NCBI GenBank assembly: GCA_026552835.1
Contig: JAPMTY010000125.1
Span: 1-56,581 of the forward strand
DNA length: 56,581 nt
Reading direction: 5' to 3'
Source of the DNA: Candidatus Methanoperedens sp.
GTDB taxonomy: Archaea > Halobacteriota > Methanosarcinia > Methanosarcinales > Methanoperedenaceae
Shown here in pieces: positions 43,101 through 51,511 of this stretch (its first letter is position 1; each line of letters begins with the position of its first letter). Below the pieces are notes generated by a model, which had not been told where the DNA came from, did no database searches, and saw only the letters and a list, made by a program, of their open reading frames with translations. Made by a program: the position numbers and the translations under genes.

Positions 43101-45692
43101 GATACGAACAGTACAGGTATTGCAACAGTTACATTCAGGGCCTCCAATGCCAGTGGCGTTCATTCGATTAATGCAACAGTCATTGATGAACTGGGTGACA
43201 TCAAACAAGTTGGTACATCAGAACAAACGATTACCGTATCGCCGGGCGATGCGGCAGTACTGGTTGTATCGCCGGCAAGCAAGGGTCTTACAAATATTAA
43301 AGGTGCAAATGTCACATATAACGTTACGGTATATGATGCATATGACAATGTGAACACAAGCGCAATTAAGGTAAATGTTTCAACGACCGATACGACTCTT
43401 GGGAACATGACAGTAAATTCAACAGTCGTCAACAACTATGCGGTTATAACAACATCAAGTGGAATCGGCTCAATGCTTTATATGATCAACTCTACCACTG
43501 CAGGCAGTGCAACCCTGACATTTGCCGTATATAAGAATGAGACCGGCCAGTTGCCAGGTCTTTTCACTAATTTCACAGATAGTGTTCTTGTATCGACAAG
43601 TGGAGCAACCCGTGTGACAATAACGCCAGGTTCCACAGGGGCAGCAGTAAATACCAATATCAGCTTGACCGTAAATCTTACAGATAATGACGGAAACTTG
43701 ATTGGTATTGACGGCACAAATATTAATCTGGTCTCAACAGGAGGATCCCTCAGCGCCAGTTCGGTTAATTCTTCTGGAGGCCAGGGTTCAACCAACCTGA
43801 CTTCATCAACAGCTGGTGATGTTACAGTTACAGTATATGTTGCAGGTTTGAGCCCCGCAGCAACAACATTGACCTTCTCCGGCAATGCAACAAAGTTTGT
43901 TGTGACACCTGACATCTCTTCGGTGGTAGTCAATGGAACAATAAACATTACCATTCAGGCATATGATTCGTTGAATAACAAGGCTGCAATCTATAATGAT
44001 GCGGTAATAAGCACCCGGACAGGTGTTATATCTTCAATAAGTGGCCTGACGTTTAGCGCAACATCGTTCACTTTCAATGCAACGGGTTATGCTGGAGTAA
44101 AAGTTACATCTGCAACGGCTGGAACTTACACAATTCAGGCAGTTGCACTTGGTTTAGTGAATACGACTGACGTCACGTTCACGACAGCGCCAATCCCGGC
44201 ATTGACCGTATCCGCAACTCCTGCTACTGTAACAGCAGGCACGCCAACAACTGTGACCTTCAATGTGGCCAGTAATGGTTTTGCGATAAACAATGCGATA
44301 GTAACACTGAGCGGAGTAGCAACCGGTAGCGGTATCACAGATTCCAGCGGACTCACTGTTATAAGCGTGAACGCCATAAGCTCAGGTACAATAACAGCAA
44401 CCGCAAGCCTGAGTGGCTATACTGACGGAACAACAGGTATTACTGCAAAGTCAGCAGAAATATCGATCCCGGCATTGACAGTATCCGCAACTCCTGCCAC
44501 TGTAAGAGCAGGTACGCCAACAAGTGTGACCTTTGATGTGACCAGTAGTGGTATTGCTGTACCCAATGCGGCAGTAACACTGAGTGGAGTTGCAACCGGT
44601 AGCGGCATCACAAATGCCAGCGGATTCGCTGTTATAGGCATGAATGCCACAAGCGCAGGCAAAATAACAGCAACTGCAAACCTGGGTGGCTATACTGATG
44701 GAACAACAACCATTACTGTAAATACAGCAGAAATACTGGCCCCTGCTTTGACCGTATCCGCAACCCATGCAAATGTAAAAGCAGGCACGGCAGCAAGTGT
44801 AACCTTTAATGTGACCAGTAGTGGTATTGCGATAGCCAATGCGAAAATAACCCTGGGAGGAGTAGCAACTGGCAGCGTCAACACAAATACCAGTGGACTC
44901 GCTGTTTTAAGAATGAATGCCACAAGCAAAGGCACAATAACAGCAACTGTAAACAAGAGTGGCTATAATGATGGAATAATAAATATTACTGCCGAAGAAG
45001 CAGAAATAGTAGTGGGAACCGAAACTGTTGGTATCTATCGCCACGGTGCTTTTTATCTCAGGAACAGCAACGATGCAGGCAATGCCGACTCAGCCTTCAT
45101 ATATGGAATAGACGGCGATATACCACTTGTAGGCGACTGGAACGGCGATGGCGCTGATACCGTTGGTATCTGTCGTCATGGTTCGTTCTATCTCAGGAAC
45201 AGCAATGATGCAGGCAATGCCAACTCAGCCTTCATATATGGAATAGACGGCGATATACCACTCGTAGGTGACTGGAACGGCGATGGCACTGACACCGTCG
45301 GTATCTATCGTCATGGTTCGTTCTATCTCAAGAACAACAACAGTGCCGGGAGTGCTGACCTGTCTTTCGTATATGGAATTGACGGTGATACACCTCTCGT
45401 CGGTGACTGGGACGGCGATGGCACTGACACCGTCGGTATCTATCGTCATGGTTCGTTCTATCTCAGGAACAGCAACGATGCAGGCAATGCCAGCTCAGCC
45501 TTCATTTATGGAATAGACCGCGATACACCCATCGTAGGCGACTGGAACGGCGATGGCACTGATACCGTTGGTATCTATCGTCACGGTGCGTTCTATCTCA
45601 GGAACAGCAACAGTGCAGGGAATGCTGACCTTTCCTTCATATATGGAATAGACGGCGATATACCTCTGGCGGGCGACTGGGACGGACAGTAG
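40158..45692 (+). CDS. giant surface protein with SbsA/Big_5-like and Ig-like domains and five-repeat propeller
   Basis: An 1844-aa secreted protein. The signal peptide (about 1-32, KNILTVLLTLLLLGIAVGPA) is nearly the same as in the 1462-aa protein. Domains in order: three to four SbsA_Ig/Big_5-like modules (two near-identical ones of about 98 aa share TALNTIVLTFSEPVDAAD); Ig-like domains including LTETDVNSGIFNGTFTF; invasin-like repeats; three 89-aa repeats (about 1346-1613) each starting ALTVSAT; and the five-repeat propeller (about 1622-1844; TVGIYRHGxFYLRNSN). Many N-glycosylation sequons. A likely adhesin or sheath protein. Confidence 0.88.
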   Translation: MNKKTNGFKNILTVLLTLLLLGIAVGPADAAADITIADARITTSNKVVVTFDENDGELDSINYTKWHIDVGDNGATPLNSTGVVLTKATSPGNITLVFAGTPFSDTNKSYNASWGLYVESSGVKDDNGDTNTIIGHAASIAIADGQTPTFIAARTALNTIVLTFSEPVDAADMATAAWTVAGATVISVTDPASSTTLTLTTTGLTNTSSTPSVSYVAASGTVKDVSPAKNEVKDGSTANASDKVPPTFTAARTALNTIVLTFSEPVDAADTATAAWTVGGATVNSVTDPASSITLTITTTGLTSTNSTPAVSYVAASGTVKDVSAAQNEVADGATAIASDYVKPTVTSATLNYDTGVLNITFSETIYADLTNASKFHLDNISGTNDVNLTDATTTVTNGTILSFTLTEEQRAAAFNISGMNGGDGGAIVLDIDAGGVTDLVNNTNDADLDNTVTETFTAANTTAVITLNSTAYVSGTATVSVNDFDMNTIINSNQTLTVNLTSSTTSTNLTLTLTETDVNSGIFNGTFTFGSASSGTTLGVSDGDTIYAKYPDNDSVLRSTDATFNAVATKLTINSTTYGNLTDRNGAAVTPASMVAGVATVFNINATDANGVLDTGFNGTMTISVNGSGTLNLASYTFVAADNGSKSISVTDNVAETIAINFNSSSVTTNATATQAVVPNRPYKLLFNSSMPLSTLTNSLQVKISVADAYNNLVDASKLTGDSFPTNATQLGGTDGLGLGIKFNLSLSLPTPPPVSAYLDTTSVVITNANVNNYVAYVNNTVDEVVTLKATAVFFSPACIITNLSFMGAVSDMLVTTNKTGNTSHANNGANSLGIINISAQLRDASGNALTVPNEVITFNSDNTTVLNVAGQTATTNASGIAIITISTTNVAGNAVITATDSTGREGLVTVSTTAIVNNVNSELVVNPTARAGDNITVYATLHDYAGTVMPAGTTVSFNITSGDLTSTLNSVAKGTIVTADTNSTGIATVTFRASNASGVHSINATVIDELGDIKQVGTSEQTITVSPGDAAVLVVSPASKGLTNIKGANVTYNVTVYDAYDNVNTSAIKVNVSTTDTTLGNMTVNSTVVNNYAVITTSSGIGSMLYMINSTTAGSATLTFAVYKNETGQLPGLFTNFTDSVLVSTSGATRVTITPGSTGAAVNTNISLTVNLTDNDGNLIGIDGTNINLVSTGGSLSASSVNSSGGQGSTNLTSSTAGDVTVTVYVAGLSPAATTLTFSGNATKFVVTPDISSVVVNGTINITIQAYDSLNNKAAIYNDAVISTRTGVISSISGLTFSATSFTFNATGYAGVKVTSATAGTYTIQAVALGLVNTTDVTFTTAPIPALTVSATPATVTAGTPTTVTFNVASNGFAINNAIVTLSGVATGSGITDSSGLTVISVNAISSGTITATASLSGYTDGTTGITAKSAEISIPALTVSATPATVRAGTPTSVTFDVTSSGIAVPNAAVTLSGVATGSGITNASGFAVIGMNATSAGKITATANLGGYTDGTTTITVNTAEILAPALTVSATHANVKAGTAASVTFNVTSSGIAIANAKITLGGVATGSVNTNTSGLAVLRMNATSKGTITATVNKSGYNDGIINITAEEAEIVVGTETVGIYRHGAFYLRNSNDAGNADSAFIYGIDGDIPLVGDWNGDGADTVGICRHGSFYLRNSNDAGNANSAFIYGIDGDIPLVGDWNGDGTDTVGIYRHGSFYLKNNNSAGSADLSFVYGIDGDTPLVGDWDGDGTDTVGIYRHGSFYLRNSNDAGNASSAFIYGIDRDTPIVGDWNGDGTDTVGIYRHGAFYLRNSNSAGNADLSFIYGIDGDIPLAGDWDGQ

Positions 45693-45704
45693 GATATAAC
45701 AATA

Positions 45705-45736
45705 TGCGGGGGATTTTTCCCCACATTTTTTTTTAT
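45705..45736 (+). terminator. hairpin plus T-run terminator
   Basis: A GGGG-loop-CCCC hairpin with an ATTTTT-type loop, then a run of T, 12 nt after the stop of the 1844-aa gene; close copy of the terminator at 36005. Confidence 0.75.
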
Positions 45737-45821
45737 ATATTTTTGACCGTTATGCATGAACATATTGTGATATGTGCATAATTTTTTATTCTTTAAGATT
45801 GTAATATTGGATTGGTAGCCC

Positions 45822-45986
45822 ATGCAGTTGAAATTTAGTGAAATAAATCCATATCATATTTCTGCCTGCAGGCTGGGAATAACAAAAATATGTTTTCATT
45901 GGGTAGCAACAATTGCCAATCGGAAAGAAAAACAATGTCCTGTAAAACAGATTATAAACAGATTAGCTAACATAGGAATATTCTGA
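45822..45986 (+). CDS. possible 54-aa protein in an otherwise empty gap
   Basis: An ATG-to-TGA frame of 54 codons in the 527-bp gap between the terminator and the vWA gene. The product has three cysteines and a basic C-terminal half (EKQCPVKQIINRLANIG). No ribosome site stands out and no family is recognised. It may be chance. The remainder of the gap (about 45990-46225) is AT-rich promoter-like DNA. Confidence 0.2.
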   Translation: MQLKFSEINPYHISACRLGITKICFHWVATIANRKEKQCPVKQIINRLANIGIF

Positions 45987-46225
45987 CATCACTATCAGAA
46001 TTATCAATTGGCGTCAATTCTCAATCATGTTTTACGTTGTTTCTTGTTCACAAAAAAAGACAAACGAAACCTATAAGTATGTTAGTATCATAATTATTAT
46101 GTTGGTCAAAAATTTCGCCCTATCAATACTTACGAAGTTTTTGCAGAAGACTCAAGGGGAAGTTTTGAGTTATTCTCTTCATTGAATATATCAAATTCGT
46201 CTGCCTTGAATGAGGTGAGTTGAAT

Positions 46226-46801
46226 ATGGTAAAAAACAAATCAAAAATAAACAAGATTATGATCGTGACACTGATGATTTTGACAGTTTTCATCGGTATT
46301 GGAGTACAAGCAGTTGCTGATTCAGGCTCTGGTGTTGGCTACGCAAGTAATGATGCGCCCAAACCCTTTATACCACCAGCCGTAAAAGAATCAGCCGTTT
46401 TAATAAAAGATATCCATCTGACGTCGGTTTCGCCTACGACTTTGACCGCGACGCTTACGCCTGGTAATTCTACAATCGAAACCAAGATAGTAAGTTTGAC
46501 CGGCTCAATACCTAAGGCAGACGTAATATTTTCTTTTGATCTTACAGGAAGTATGAGTGGAACTTTAAGTACTGCCCAGATGCAGGCAATTGACATTATG
46601 ACACGGCTTGATACTGTGATTACAGATGCTAACTATGGGGTAACATCGCACATGGATTATCCGGGCACTTATAATTCATTCGGATACTCTACTACATATG
46701 GTAGTGCTTTTTCTGGCGACTATGCCTATGGCCTCAATCAGTCAATTACAAGTAACAGGACTGCGGTAAAGAACGCAATAAATGGTTTTAGAGATTGGTA
46801 A
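46226..46801 (+). CDS. vWA-domain surface protein, 5' part (frameshifted)
   Basis: N-terminal part of a secreted von Willebrand factor A protein. I prefer the ATG at 46226, preceded by GAGGTGA, over a TTG two codons earlier. It has a signal peptide (hydrophobic MIVTLMILTVFIGIGVQAVA) and then the vWA domain starting at VIFSFDLTGSMSG, whose DxTGS carries the MIDAS metal site. The frame ends at 46801 within the vWA domain, and the continuation is in another frame from about 46790. One indel near 46785-46800 would restore a single protein of about 595 aa. Confidence 0.7.
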   Translation: MVKNKSKINKIMIVTLMILTVFIGIGVQAVADSGSGVGYASNDAPKPFIPPAVKESAVLIKDIHLTSVSPTTLTATLTPGNSTIETKIVSLTGSIPKADVIFSFDLTGSMSGTLSTAQMQAIDIMTRLDTVITDANYGVTSHMDYPGTYNSFGYSTTYGSAFSGDYAYGLNQSITSNRTAVKNAINGFRDW

Positions 46802-48017
46802 TGGATATGACGGTCCTGAGGACTATACACGTGTTTTTTATGAAAGCTATGCTGATACGAGAGTAGGATGGCGTTCTGGTGCTAAGAAACTATTTGTCCA
46901 TTTTGGAGATAGTGTTCCACACGATGACAACCTGTTCGAAGGGATATCAGGAACTAGTTCAACCTTATGCCTATATGGAACATATACTACCAGTACCAAT
47001 GTATGCTCAACAGGAGGAGACCCTGGACGTAATGAGATCATGGATGTTACGATAGACCCAACCCAGATAGGTGTAGGAAATGACGATCTTGACCTTCAGG
47101 ACGTACTCGCAGCCATGAAGAGTAATAACGTGATACTTCTGGAAGTGCATAATTCTGGCAGTTCCAGTTCTGATTCAACTCTTTGGAATAACTGGGTCAA
47201 CAGGACAGGTGGAGGATTATATACAATAGCAACAGATGGCACAGGTCTGGCAAATGCCATTCTAAACCTGACCAATACATCAGCTTCAAACATAGATACG
47301 CTCTCCCTGGTGACAGTACCAAGTTCGTATGCAAGCTGGATATCAACCAATCCTGTATCATTCACCAACTTTACAATACCATCCAGTGGACTGACTAAGA
47401 CATTTACTGTAACAGTCACCCCACCAGCCGATACACCTGAGGGATTGTATAATTTCAAAATACAGGCAATCGCAGATGGAGGCTTGATCGGTGAACAGAC
47501 AGTTTCCATAACAGTTAGGGGAGTAGCAACCGGCAGGGTTGTAAAAATCGCAAATAATTACACCGTCGCCGTGGCTGAAACAAAAGCTGTACCTGTCCAA
47601 CTTATAAACGGCAGCGATGTGGCAGGCGCCCAAACTACAATAACGTTTGACCCATCCACAGTTACAGTGGATTCTGTAACGGCGGGAGACTTTTTGACCC
47701 CGGTGGCAAACATCGATAATATAGCAGGCACAGTTACGATTGCAGTTGCAAGAACAGATGCTGTTGGAATGAGCAGTGCAACTCTTGCGACAGTGACCTT
47801 CAGAGGAGTAGCAACCGGATCAAGTGTCCTGAGTATCGCTGGTTCATCTTTAAACGATGCAAGCGGAACGATCCTGGTGGCGCCCACAGAAGTAAACGGG
47901 AAGATAACTGTAGGCGGCGGCGATTGCGGACTCAATGGCGACCTGAATCATAATGGAAGACTCGATTCAGGAGATGCAACCCTGTTACTTAGAAAGGTTG
48001 TAGGACTGGACCCTTAA
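46782..48017 (+). CDS. vWA-cohesin-dockerin surface protein, 3' part (frameshifted)
   Basis: Second part of the split gene. It resumes the vWA domain at GNGYDGPEDYTRV and continues through LFVHFGDSVPHDD. An Ig-like domain follows (about 165-245), then a cohesin domain (about 250-375; VAETKAVPVQLINGSDVAGA, LATVTFRGVATGSS), and a single dockerin-type calcium loop at the end (DLNHNGRLDSGDATLLL). The ATG at 46782 is only an open-frame start without a ribosome site; translation alone would make a product lacking a signal peptide. Having both cohesin and dockerin, the intact protein could bridge partners. Confidence 0.7.
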   Translation: MVLEIGNGYDGPEDYTRVFYESYADTRVGWRSGAKKLFVHFGDSVPHDDNLFEGISGTSSTLCLYGTYTTSTNVCSTGGDPGRNEIMDVTIDPTQIGVGNDDLDLQDVLAAMKSNNVILLEVHNSGSSSSDSTLWNNWVNRTGGGLYTIATDGTGLANAILNLTNTSASNIDTLSLVTVPSSYASWISTNPVSFTNFTIPSSGLTKTFTVTVTPPADTPEGLYNFKIQAIADGGLIGEQTVSITVRGVATGRVVKIANNYTVAVAETKAVPVQLINGSDVAGAQTTITFDPSTVTVDSVTAGDFLTPVANIDNIAGTVTIAVARTDAVGMSSATLATVTFRGVATGSSVLSIAGSSLNDASGTILVAPTEVNGKITVGGGDCGLNGDLNHNGRLDSGDATLLLRKVVGLDP

Positions 48018-48030
48018 AGAGTGAGGAAGT

Positions 48031-49182
48031 ATGAAAAATAGAATTGCATATAAAATATTGCTGGTACTTGCGGTAATTACCGCAAGTACATCTTTAGCCT
48101 TTGCTGCGGGTGAATCTGTCAGTGTAGGAACATTCACAGTTGCAGCGGGTTCTAACGTAACAGTGCCGGTTGTGGTTGGAAATGCTAACCTTGTCGCAGG
48201 AGGGTCAGTAAGGGTGGTATTTAACCCTGCCATCGTACATGCTGCCACTGTTTCAAGTGGAGACTTCGGTGGTCCCACCACTAATATCAACAACACAGCA
48301 GGCTTTGTATTTGCGGCTGTTGCATCAACAACTGCTTCTGGAACAAGCAGTGCGACGCTTATGAATATAATATTCACAGGCATCTCAGCAGGTACGACCA
48401 GCCTGACTTTTTCATCTGCCGACCTGAATTATCAAGATGGTAGTTTAGTAACCCCAACGACAACGAGTGGTTCGATAACGGTCACTGGAGGAGGGGCTGG
48501 GACTGGCACTGATACCGTTGGTATCTATCGTAATGGTTCGTTCTATCTACGTAACAGCAACAGTGCCGGTAATGCTGACCTTTCCTTCATATACGGAGTG
48601 GACGGCGATATACCACTCGTAGGTGACTGGAATGGCGATGGCGTTGATACAGTTGGTATCTATCGTCATGGTGCGTTTTATCTACGTAACAGCAACAGTG
48701 CCGGGAGTGCCGACATGTCCTTCATATATGGAGTGGACGGCGACATACCGCTCGTAGGTGACTGGAACGGCGATGGCACTGATACCGTTGGTATCTATCG
48801 TCACGGTGCGTTCTATCTACGTAACAGCAACAGCGCCGGTAATGCTGACCTTTCCTTCATATATGGAGTAGACGGCGATACGCCTCTCGTGGGTGACTGG
48901 AACAGCGATGGCACTGATACCGTTGGTATCTATCGTCATGGTTCGTACTATCTCAGAAACACCAACACTGCGGGGAATGCTGACCTTTCCTTCATATATG
49001 GAGTAGACGGCGATACACCTCTCGTAGGTGACTGGACAGGCTCTGGCACTGATACCGTTGGTATCTATCGTGCTGGTGCGTTCTATCTCAGGAACAGCAA
49101 CAGCGCCGGTAATGCTGACATGTCCTTCATATATGGAATATCCACCGATACACCTCTGGTGGGCGACTGGAACGGAAGTTAA
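48031..49182 (+). CDS. secreted cohesin protein with five-repeat propeller
   Basis: A 383-aa exported protein: signal peptide about 1-25 (ILLVLAVITASTSLAFA), cohesin domain about 26-152 (AGESVSVGTFTVAAGSNVTV; TLMNIIFTGISAGTTSL), then five repeats of 45 residues (about 160-383) of the same family as in the two giant proteins. The repeats are very similar at the DNA level, hinting at recent duplication or gene conversion. It follows the vWA gene by 13 bp and is probably in one operon. It could present the propeller on a dockerin-bearing partner. Confidence 0.88.
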   Translation: MKNRIAYKILLVLAVITASTSLAFAAGESVSVGTFTVAAGSNVTVPVVVGNANLVAGGSVRVVFNPAIVHAATVSSGDFGGPTTNINNTAGFVFAAVASTTASGTSSATLMNIIFTGISAGTTSLTFSSADLNYQDGSLVTPTTTSGSITVTGGGAGTGTDTVGIYRNGSFYLRNSNSAGNADLSFIYGVDGDIPLVGDWNGDGVDTVGIYRHGAFYLRNSNSAGSADMSFIYGVDGDIPLVGDWNGDGTDTVGIYRHGAFYLRNSNSAGNADLSFIYGVDGDTPLVGDWNSDGTDTVGIYRHGSYYLRNTNTAGNADLSFIYGVDGDTPLVGDWTGSGTDTVGIYRAGAFYLRNSNSAGNADMSFIYGISTDTPLVGDWNGS

Positions 49183-49193
49183 AAAAAATGAAT

Positions 49194-49220
49194 GTGGGTT
49201 GAAAAACCCACTTTTTTTTT
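49194..49220 (+). terminator. hairpin plus T-run terminator
   Basis: GTGGGTT-GAAA-AACCCAC followed by nine T, 11 nt after the stop of the cohesin-propeller gene. It ends the surface-protein locus. Confidence 0.8.
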
Positions 49221-49280
49221 ATAAAAAAACATCTAAGATCACTGTGCAATAGTGTAAAATTCATTCATAAGTAGTGGGGT

Positions 49281-51005
49281 ATGTTTTTGAGGGAGAAAAT
49301 ATTCGCAGGGGAAGGCAAAATCAAATCCGACACCTTACTTGTGAATTGCAGGATCGTGAACGTCAACACAAAAGAAATAACAACAGGCGATATTGCAATA
49401 AGTTCTGGCTTCATCGCCGGTATTGGTAACGTGGAAGGACTGATCGGTGATAAAACAAAGATCATAGATATTAAAAATGATTATGTATGTCCGGGATTGT
49501 TAGACGGGCATGTGCATTTTGAGTCGAGTATGGTCACACTTTCGCAATTCGCAAAAATATCCATGCTTCACGGGACTACAGGCATTGTCATTGATCCGCA
49601 TGAAATTGCAAATATAATGGGCACAAAAGGCATCAGGCTTATTTTGCAAGAGGCAAAACGTCTCCCCATTGATGTTTTCATCACAATTTCATCGTGTGTG
49701 CCTTCAACTCCGCTTGAAACCTCAGGTGCGAAAATCAGCCTTTCAGGGATGAAACAATTCCTTGATAAGAAATTCATTGTAGGACTTGGCGAGGTGATGG
49801 ATTACCATAAAGTTCTTCACGGGGATCCGGAAAAACTTGGCATGATCCGTGCTTCCCTTGAGAGAAAACTCGTGGTTGACGGTCACGGTCCGGGTATGCG
49901 GGGTAAAGAATTGTTCGGTTACATGAGTGCCGGTATTTCCAGCGACCACGAATCCGTAACTTATGACGAAATGCTTGAGAAAGCGCGCCTGGGTATGAAG
50001 ATAATGCTCCGGGAAGGTTCGGCTGCAAAATGTCTTGAGGATTTTATCCCGAAGCTGGTCAGGGACAGGATTTCCCTGGAAAACTTCTTTTTTGTAACTG
50101 ATGACAAACATTCAGGCGACCTGATGGAAGGGCACATGAACTTGATCGTCAGGTCTGCTATCAGGCTTGGAATAGATCCGATCCAGGCAATTTCAATGGC
50201 AACCATCAATACGGCGCGACATTTCAGGATAGACCAGCTTGTCGGGTCTATAAGCATAGGCAGAAGAGCGAATCTTGTGATACTTGATGATCTGGCGGAT
50301 TTCAGGATCAAAAATGTGATGTTGCGAGGCAGGTTGAATCCTGAAGTGGAAGAGATTGAGTATCCAGGCTTTGTTTTTAATACAGTGAAATATAAAAAAA
50401 TACAACCGGATGACCTGAAAATAAGATCCGGGAAAAAGGCAGTTCCGGCGCATGTCATGGAGATCGTGCCAGGTCAGCTAATAACGAACAGAAGCATTGA
50501 AGATTTAAGAACAGACGGTCAATTTGTCCTTCCTGATGTGGAACTGGATATTCTTGCAATAGCTGTAATAGAACGTCACGGGAAGTCGGGGAACATAGGC
50601 AGGGGTTTTGTCAGGGGCTTTGGTTTAAAAGAAGGGGCGATCGGGCAGAGCATTGCGCATGACTCTCATAATGTTATTATTGTGGGTACGAATTTTGAAG
50701 ATATGGCTGTATGTGCAAACAAGATCAGGGAATTGCAGGGCGGAATTGTGATAGCAAATGATACGGTGATCGACTGCCTGCGTCTTCTTTTTGGAGGAAT
50801 TCTCAGCACCGAAAGCGTTTTCGATGTGGATAAGAAACTAAAGGAACTGCATGAAAAAGTAAAAGCGATGGGATGCAAACTTGACGGGCCTTTTATACAT
50901 TTGTCATTCCTTGCACTTCCAGTTATTCCGTCTCTTAAGATAACAGATAAAGGATTGGTCGATGTGGAAGCGTTTAAATTGATAGCGCCTGTGGAAAATA
51001 AATGA
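49281..51005 (+). CDS. ade: adenine deaminase
   Basis: Hydrolyses adenine to hypoxanthine and ammonia in purine salvage. This 574-aa amidohydrolase has the metal-binding CPGLLDGHVHFESSM, VIDPHEIANIMG, DGHGPGMRGKEL and TDDKHSGDLMEGH, in family order, and the C-terminal lobe of bacterial-type Ade (DCLRLLFGGILS). Length is normal. Its last 16 codons are reproduced three more times downstream as part of a tandem repeat. Confidence 0.95.
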   Translation: MFLREKIFAGEGKIKSDTLLVNCRIVNVNTKEITTGDIAISSGFIAGIGNVEGLIGDKTKIIDIKNDYVCPGLLDGHVHFESSMVTLSQFAKISMLHGTTGIVIDPHEIANIMGTKGIRLILQEAKRLPIDVFITISSCVPSTPLETSGAKISLSGMKQFLDKKFIVGLGEVMDYHKVLHGDPEKLGMIRASLERKLVVDGHGPGMRGKELFGYMSAGISSDHESVTYDEMLEKARLGMKIMLREGSAAKCLEDFIPKLVRDRISLENFFFVTDDKHSGDLMEGHMNLIVRSAIRLGIDPIQAISMATINTARHFRIDQLVGSISIGRRANLVILDDLADFRIKNVMLRGRLNPEVEEIEYPGFVFNTVKYKKIQPDDLKIRSGKKAVPAHVMEIVPGQLITNRSIEDLRTDGQFVLPDVELDILAIAVIERHGKSGNIGRGFVRGFGLKEGAIGQSIAHDSHNVIIVGTNFEDMAVCANKIRELQGGIVIANDTVIDCLRLLFGGILSTESVFDVDKKLKELHEKVKAMGCKLDGPFIHLSFLALPVIPSLKITDKGLVDVEAFKLIAPVENK

Positions 51006-51459
51006 TGGAAGTATGGGACAGAAAGGTTCTCAGACACGGATTTCACAGATTTACACGGATTAAGGAAAAATCCGTGTGAATCGGCGTTAATCCGTGTCCA
51101 AAAAATTGGTTGATGTAGATGCGTTTAAATTGATAGCACCTGTAAGAAATAAATGATGGAAGTATTGGAAAGAACGGTTCTCAGACACGGATTTCACAGA
51201 TTTACACAGATTAAGGAAAAATCCGTGTTAATCTGCGTTAATCCGTGTCCAAAAAAATTGGTGGATGTAGATGTGTTTAAATAGATAGCGCCTGTGGAAA
51301 ATAAATGATGGAAGTATGGGAAATAAAGGTTCTCAGACACGGATTTCACAGATTTACACGGATTAAGGAAAAATCCGTGTTAATCGGCGTTAATCCGTGT
51401 CCAAAAAATTGGTGGATGTGGATGCTTTTAAATTGATAGCGCCTGTGGAAAATAAATGA
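50955..51459 (+). repeat. tandem repeat containing the 3' end of ade (3 units of 151-152 bp plus a partial)
   Basis: Units begin at 50955, 51106, 51258 and 51409. Each starts with the codons for LVDV(E/D)AFKLIAPV and the ade stop codon. Units 1-3 continue with a hairpin-prone dispersed repeat (GACACGGATTTCACAGATTT, AATCCGTGTTAATCGGCGTT type, ending CCGTGTCC). The fourth stops at the duplicated ade terminus (51459). Unit 3 has an in-frame TAG (AFK to VFK-stop). Only the first copy is joined to the gene. Confidence 0.85.
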
Positions 51460-51511
51460 CCTGGAATATCCAGAATTTAATTTCCAATAAAGATTTGGGG
51501 TTATGGATTCA

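Noticed and set aside
40343..44956. Long minus-strand frames opposite the giant surface genes (also at 33885-35303 and 35551-36054)
   Set aside because: They have Val/Ala/Pro-rich or Cys/Tyr-rich low-complexity translations created by repetitive Thr/Ala/Val coding on the plus strand; no starts or motifs support them.
50955..51459. CRISPR-like regular array after ade
   Set aside because: Units are directly adjacent, about 151 bp long and alike along their whole length; there are no short repeats with unique spacers and no cas genes.
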